From Glaciecola sp964446865 (lineage in GTDB: Bacteria; Pseudomonadota; Gammaproteobacteria; Enterobacterales; Alteromonadaceae): a DNA stretch of 22,997 bases. Each line of letters begins with the position of its first letter. The first letter of the stretch is position 1. Position numbers and translations under genes: made by a program. The notes under the pieces are model-generated. The model had not been told where the DNA came from and made no database searches. It saw nothing but the letters and a program-made list of their open reading frames with translations. Below, piece by piece: positions 22,303 to 22,997 of the stretch. The stretch spans positions 1 to 22,997 of the forward strand of contig CAYURD010000060.1 of the NCBI GenBank assembly GCA_964446865.1, written 5' to 3'.

Positions 22303-22997
22303 ATGAAAACAAAATTGGTGCCCTATATCTCGCATCGGTATATTCAGCTTACAAGAACAAGCGTTTGCCTAATTTTGATGATGCTAATAAGCGCACAAAC
22401 AACTAGCGCGAATGAAGTCAGTGCCGGTTTTGACAATGAGTATATTTCTGAGGGTAGGAAGCAATTAGCGCAAGGTGGTATTTACTGGCTATCGGCTTCT
22501 CATCTTGTAAGCGAGCAATTTAGTATCGCCTTCGATTATGGATATGCATCAAGTTCCCAGGTTGACTATGATGAGTTGGGGATACATCTGCAATATGCGG
22601 GCGAGCTAGCGGGTATCAACTATTCATTAATATACACTCGTTTGGCATTTATTAAAGATAACGAAAGTGACGATGAGCTGGGTATTGAGCTTGAGTTTCC
22701 AAGCACAACATTTGATAGCATAGCCTTATTTGGCACTAACGCTGAGCTTACCTTTACGCCGTTCGCTAATATGGTATTTTCTCGCGAACAAAATGGTTTT
22801 TTTGCTACTGCTGGCGCCTTAGCAACTTATCCTCTTAGTGAAAGGTTCGTTATTCATTCAAGCTTGGGATTCTCATATGAGTTTGGATATTCTGGCGTTG
22901 ACAAAGATGGTTACAATCATACATCCTTAGGCCTTGAGCTGAATTATCAGCTAAACCAAGATTGGTCGATTAGTACGTTTTTTGAAAAGACCTTTGC
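22303..22997 (+). CDS. Outer-membrane beta-barrel protein, 3'-truncated by the window edge
   Basis: An open frame from the ATG at 22303 runs uninterrupted to the end of the window (231 codons). It begins with a basic N-terminus, a hydrophobic core VCLILMMLIS and a likely signal-peptidase site after AQTTSA. The mature part starts NEVSAGFDNEYISEGRKQL and shows alternating polar/apolar segments rich in Tyr, Phe and Gly, such as HLQYAGELAGINYSLIYTRL and SLGLELNYQLNQDWSISTFF, which are typical of outer-membrane beta strands. The YISEGR opening recalls TorF-like putative porins. I would not assign a substrate. The C-terminal strand is not visible. Confidence 0.8.
   Translation, partial: MKTKLVPYISHRYIQLTRTSVCLILMMLISAQTTSANEVSAGFDNEYISEGRKQLAQGGIYWLSASHLVSEQFSIAFDYGYASSSQVDYDELGIHLQYAGELAGINYSLIYTRLAFIKDNESDDELGIELEFPSTTFDSIALFGTNAELTFTPFANMVFSREQNGFFATAGALATYPLSERFVIHSSLGFSYEFGYSGVDKDGYNHTSLGLELNYQLNQDWSISTFFEKTF

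Overview
The window looks like ordinary chromosomal core sequence from a marine gammaproteobacterium of the Alteromonadales (Alteromonas/Glaciecola/Paraglaciecola type). This rests on AT-rich DNA, gammaproteobacterial protein sequences throughout, the ftsB-ispD-ispF-truD-pcm-yqaA-nlpD-rpoS order, a lipoprotein sulfatase of the kind common in marine bacteria, and a long PutA without the enteric DNA-binding domain. Genus is inference. I found no phage, transposase gene, CRISPR array, rRNA or tRNA.

Layout. 1-89: a 19-bp tandem repeat. 90-1061 (-): ispB, divergent from rplU-rpmA (+, 1297-1890), which ends at a strong terminator. A 101-bp inverted pair of REP-like palindromes (2048-2148) separates this from cgtA-folA (+, 2277-3932). 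Then comes a long minus-strand block. Distal to rpoS are a secreted lipoprotein sulfatase (3981-5480) and an unrecognised four-helix membrane protein (5615-6139). Upstream runs ftsB > ispD > ispF > truD > pcm > yqaA > nlpD > rpoS (12106 down to 6215). It is tightly packed, with several junctions overlapping or within 1 bp. surE, which normally sits between truD and pcm, is absent.

12107-12517 is a 411-bp divergent regulatory region with nested palindromes. putA (+, 12518-16342) converges on a YgiM-type SH3 membrane protein (-, 16355-17008), which is divergent from a CYTH-CHAD triphosphatase (ygiF-like, +, 17159-18670). ahpC and ahpF (+, 18958-21394) form the peroxide-detoxification pair, separated by two hairpins. 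They converge on a cobB-type sirtuin (-, 21457-22200). The window ends inside an outer-membrane beta-barrel gene (+, from 22303).

Functional themes: quinone side-chain and isoprenoid precursor synthesis (ispB, ispD, ispF); translation and ribosome assembly (rplU, rpmA, cgtA, truD); division and envelope (ftsB, nlpD); stationary-phase and damage response (rpoS, pcm, ahpCF); proline catabolism (putA). I see no convincing undescribed system. The most useful leads are the small repeats, the candidate putA operator, the missing surE, the solitary sulfatase and the cysteine-containing membrane protein.
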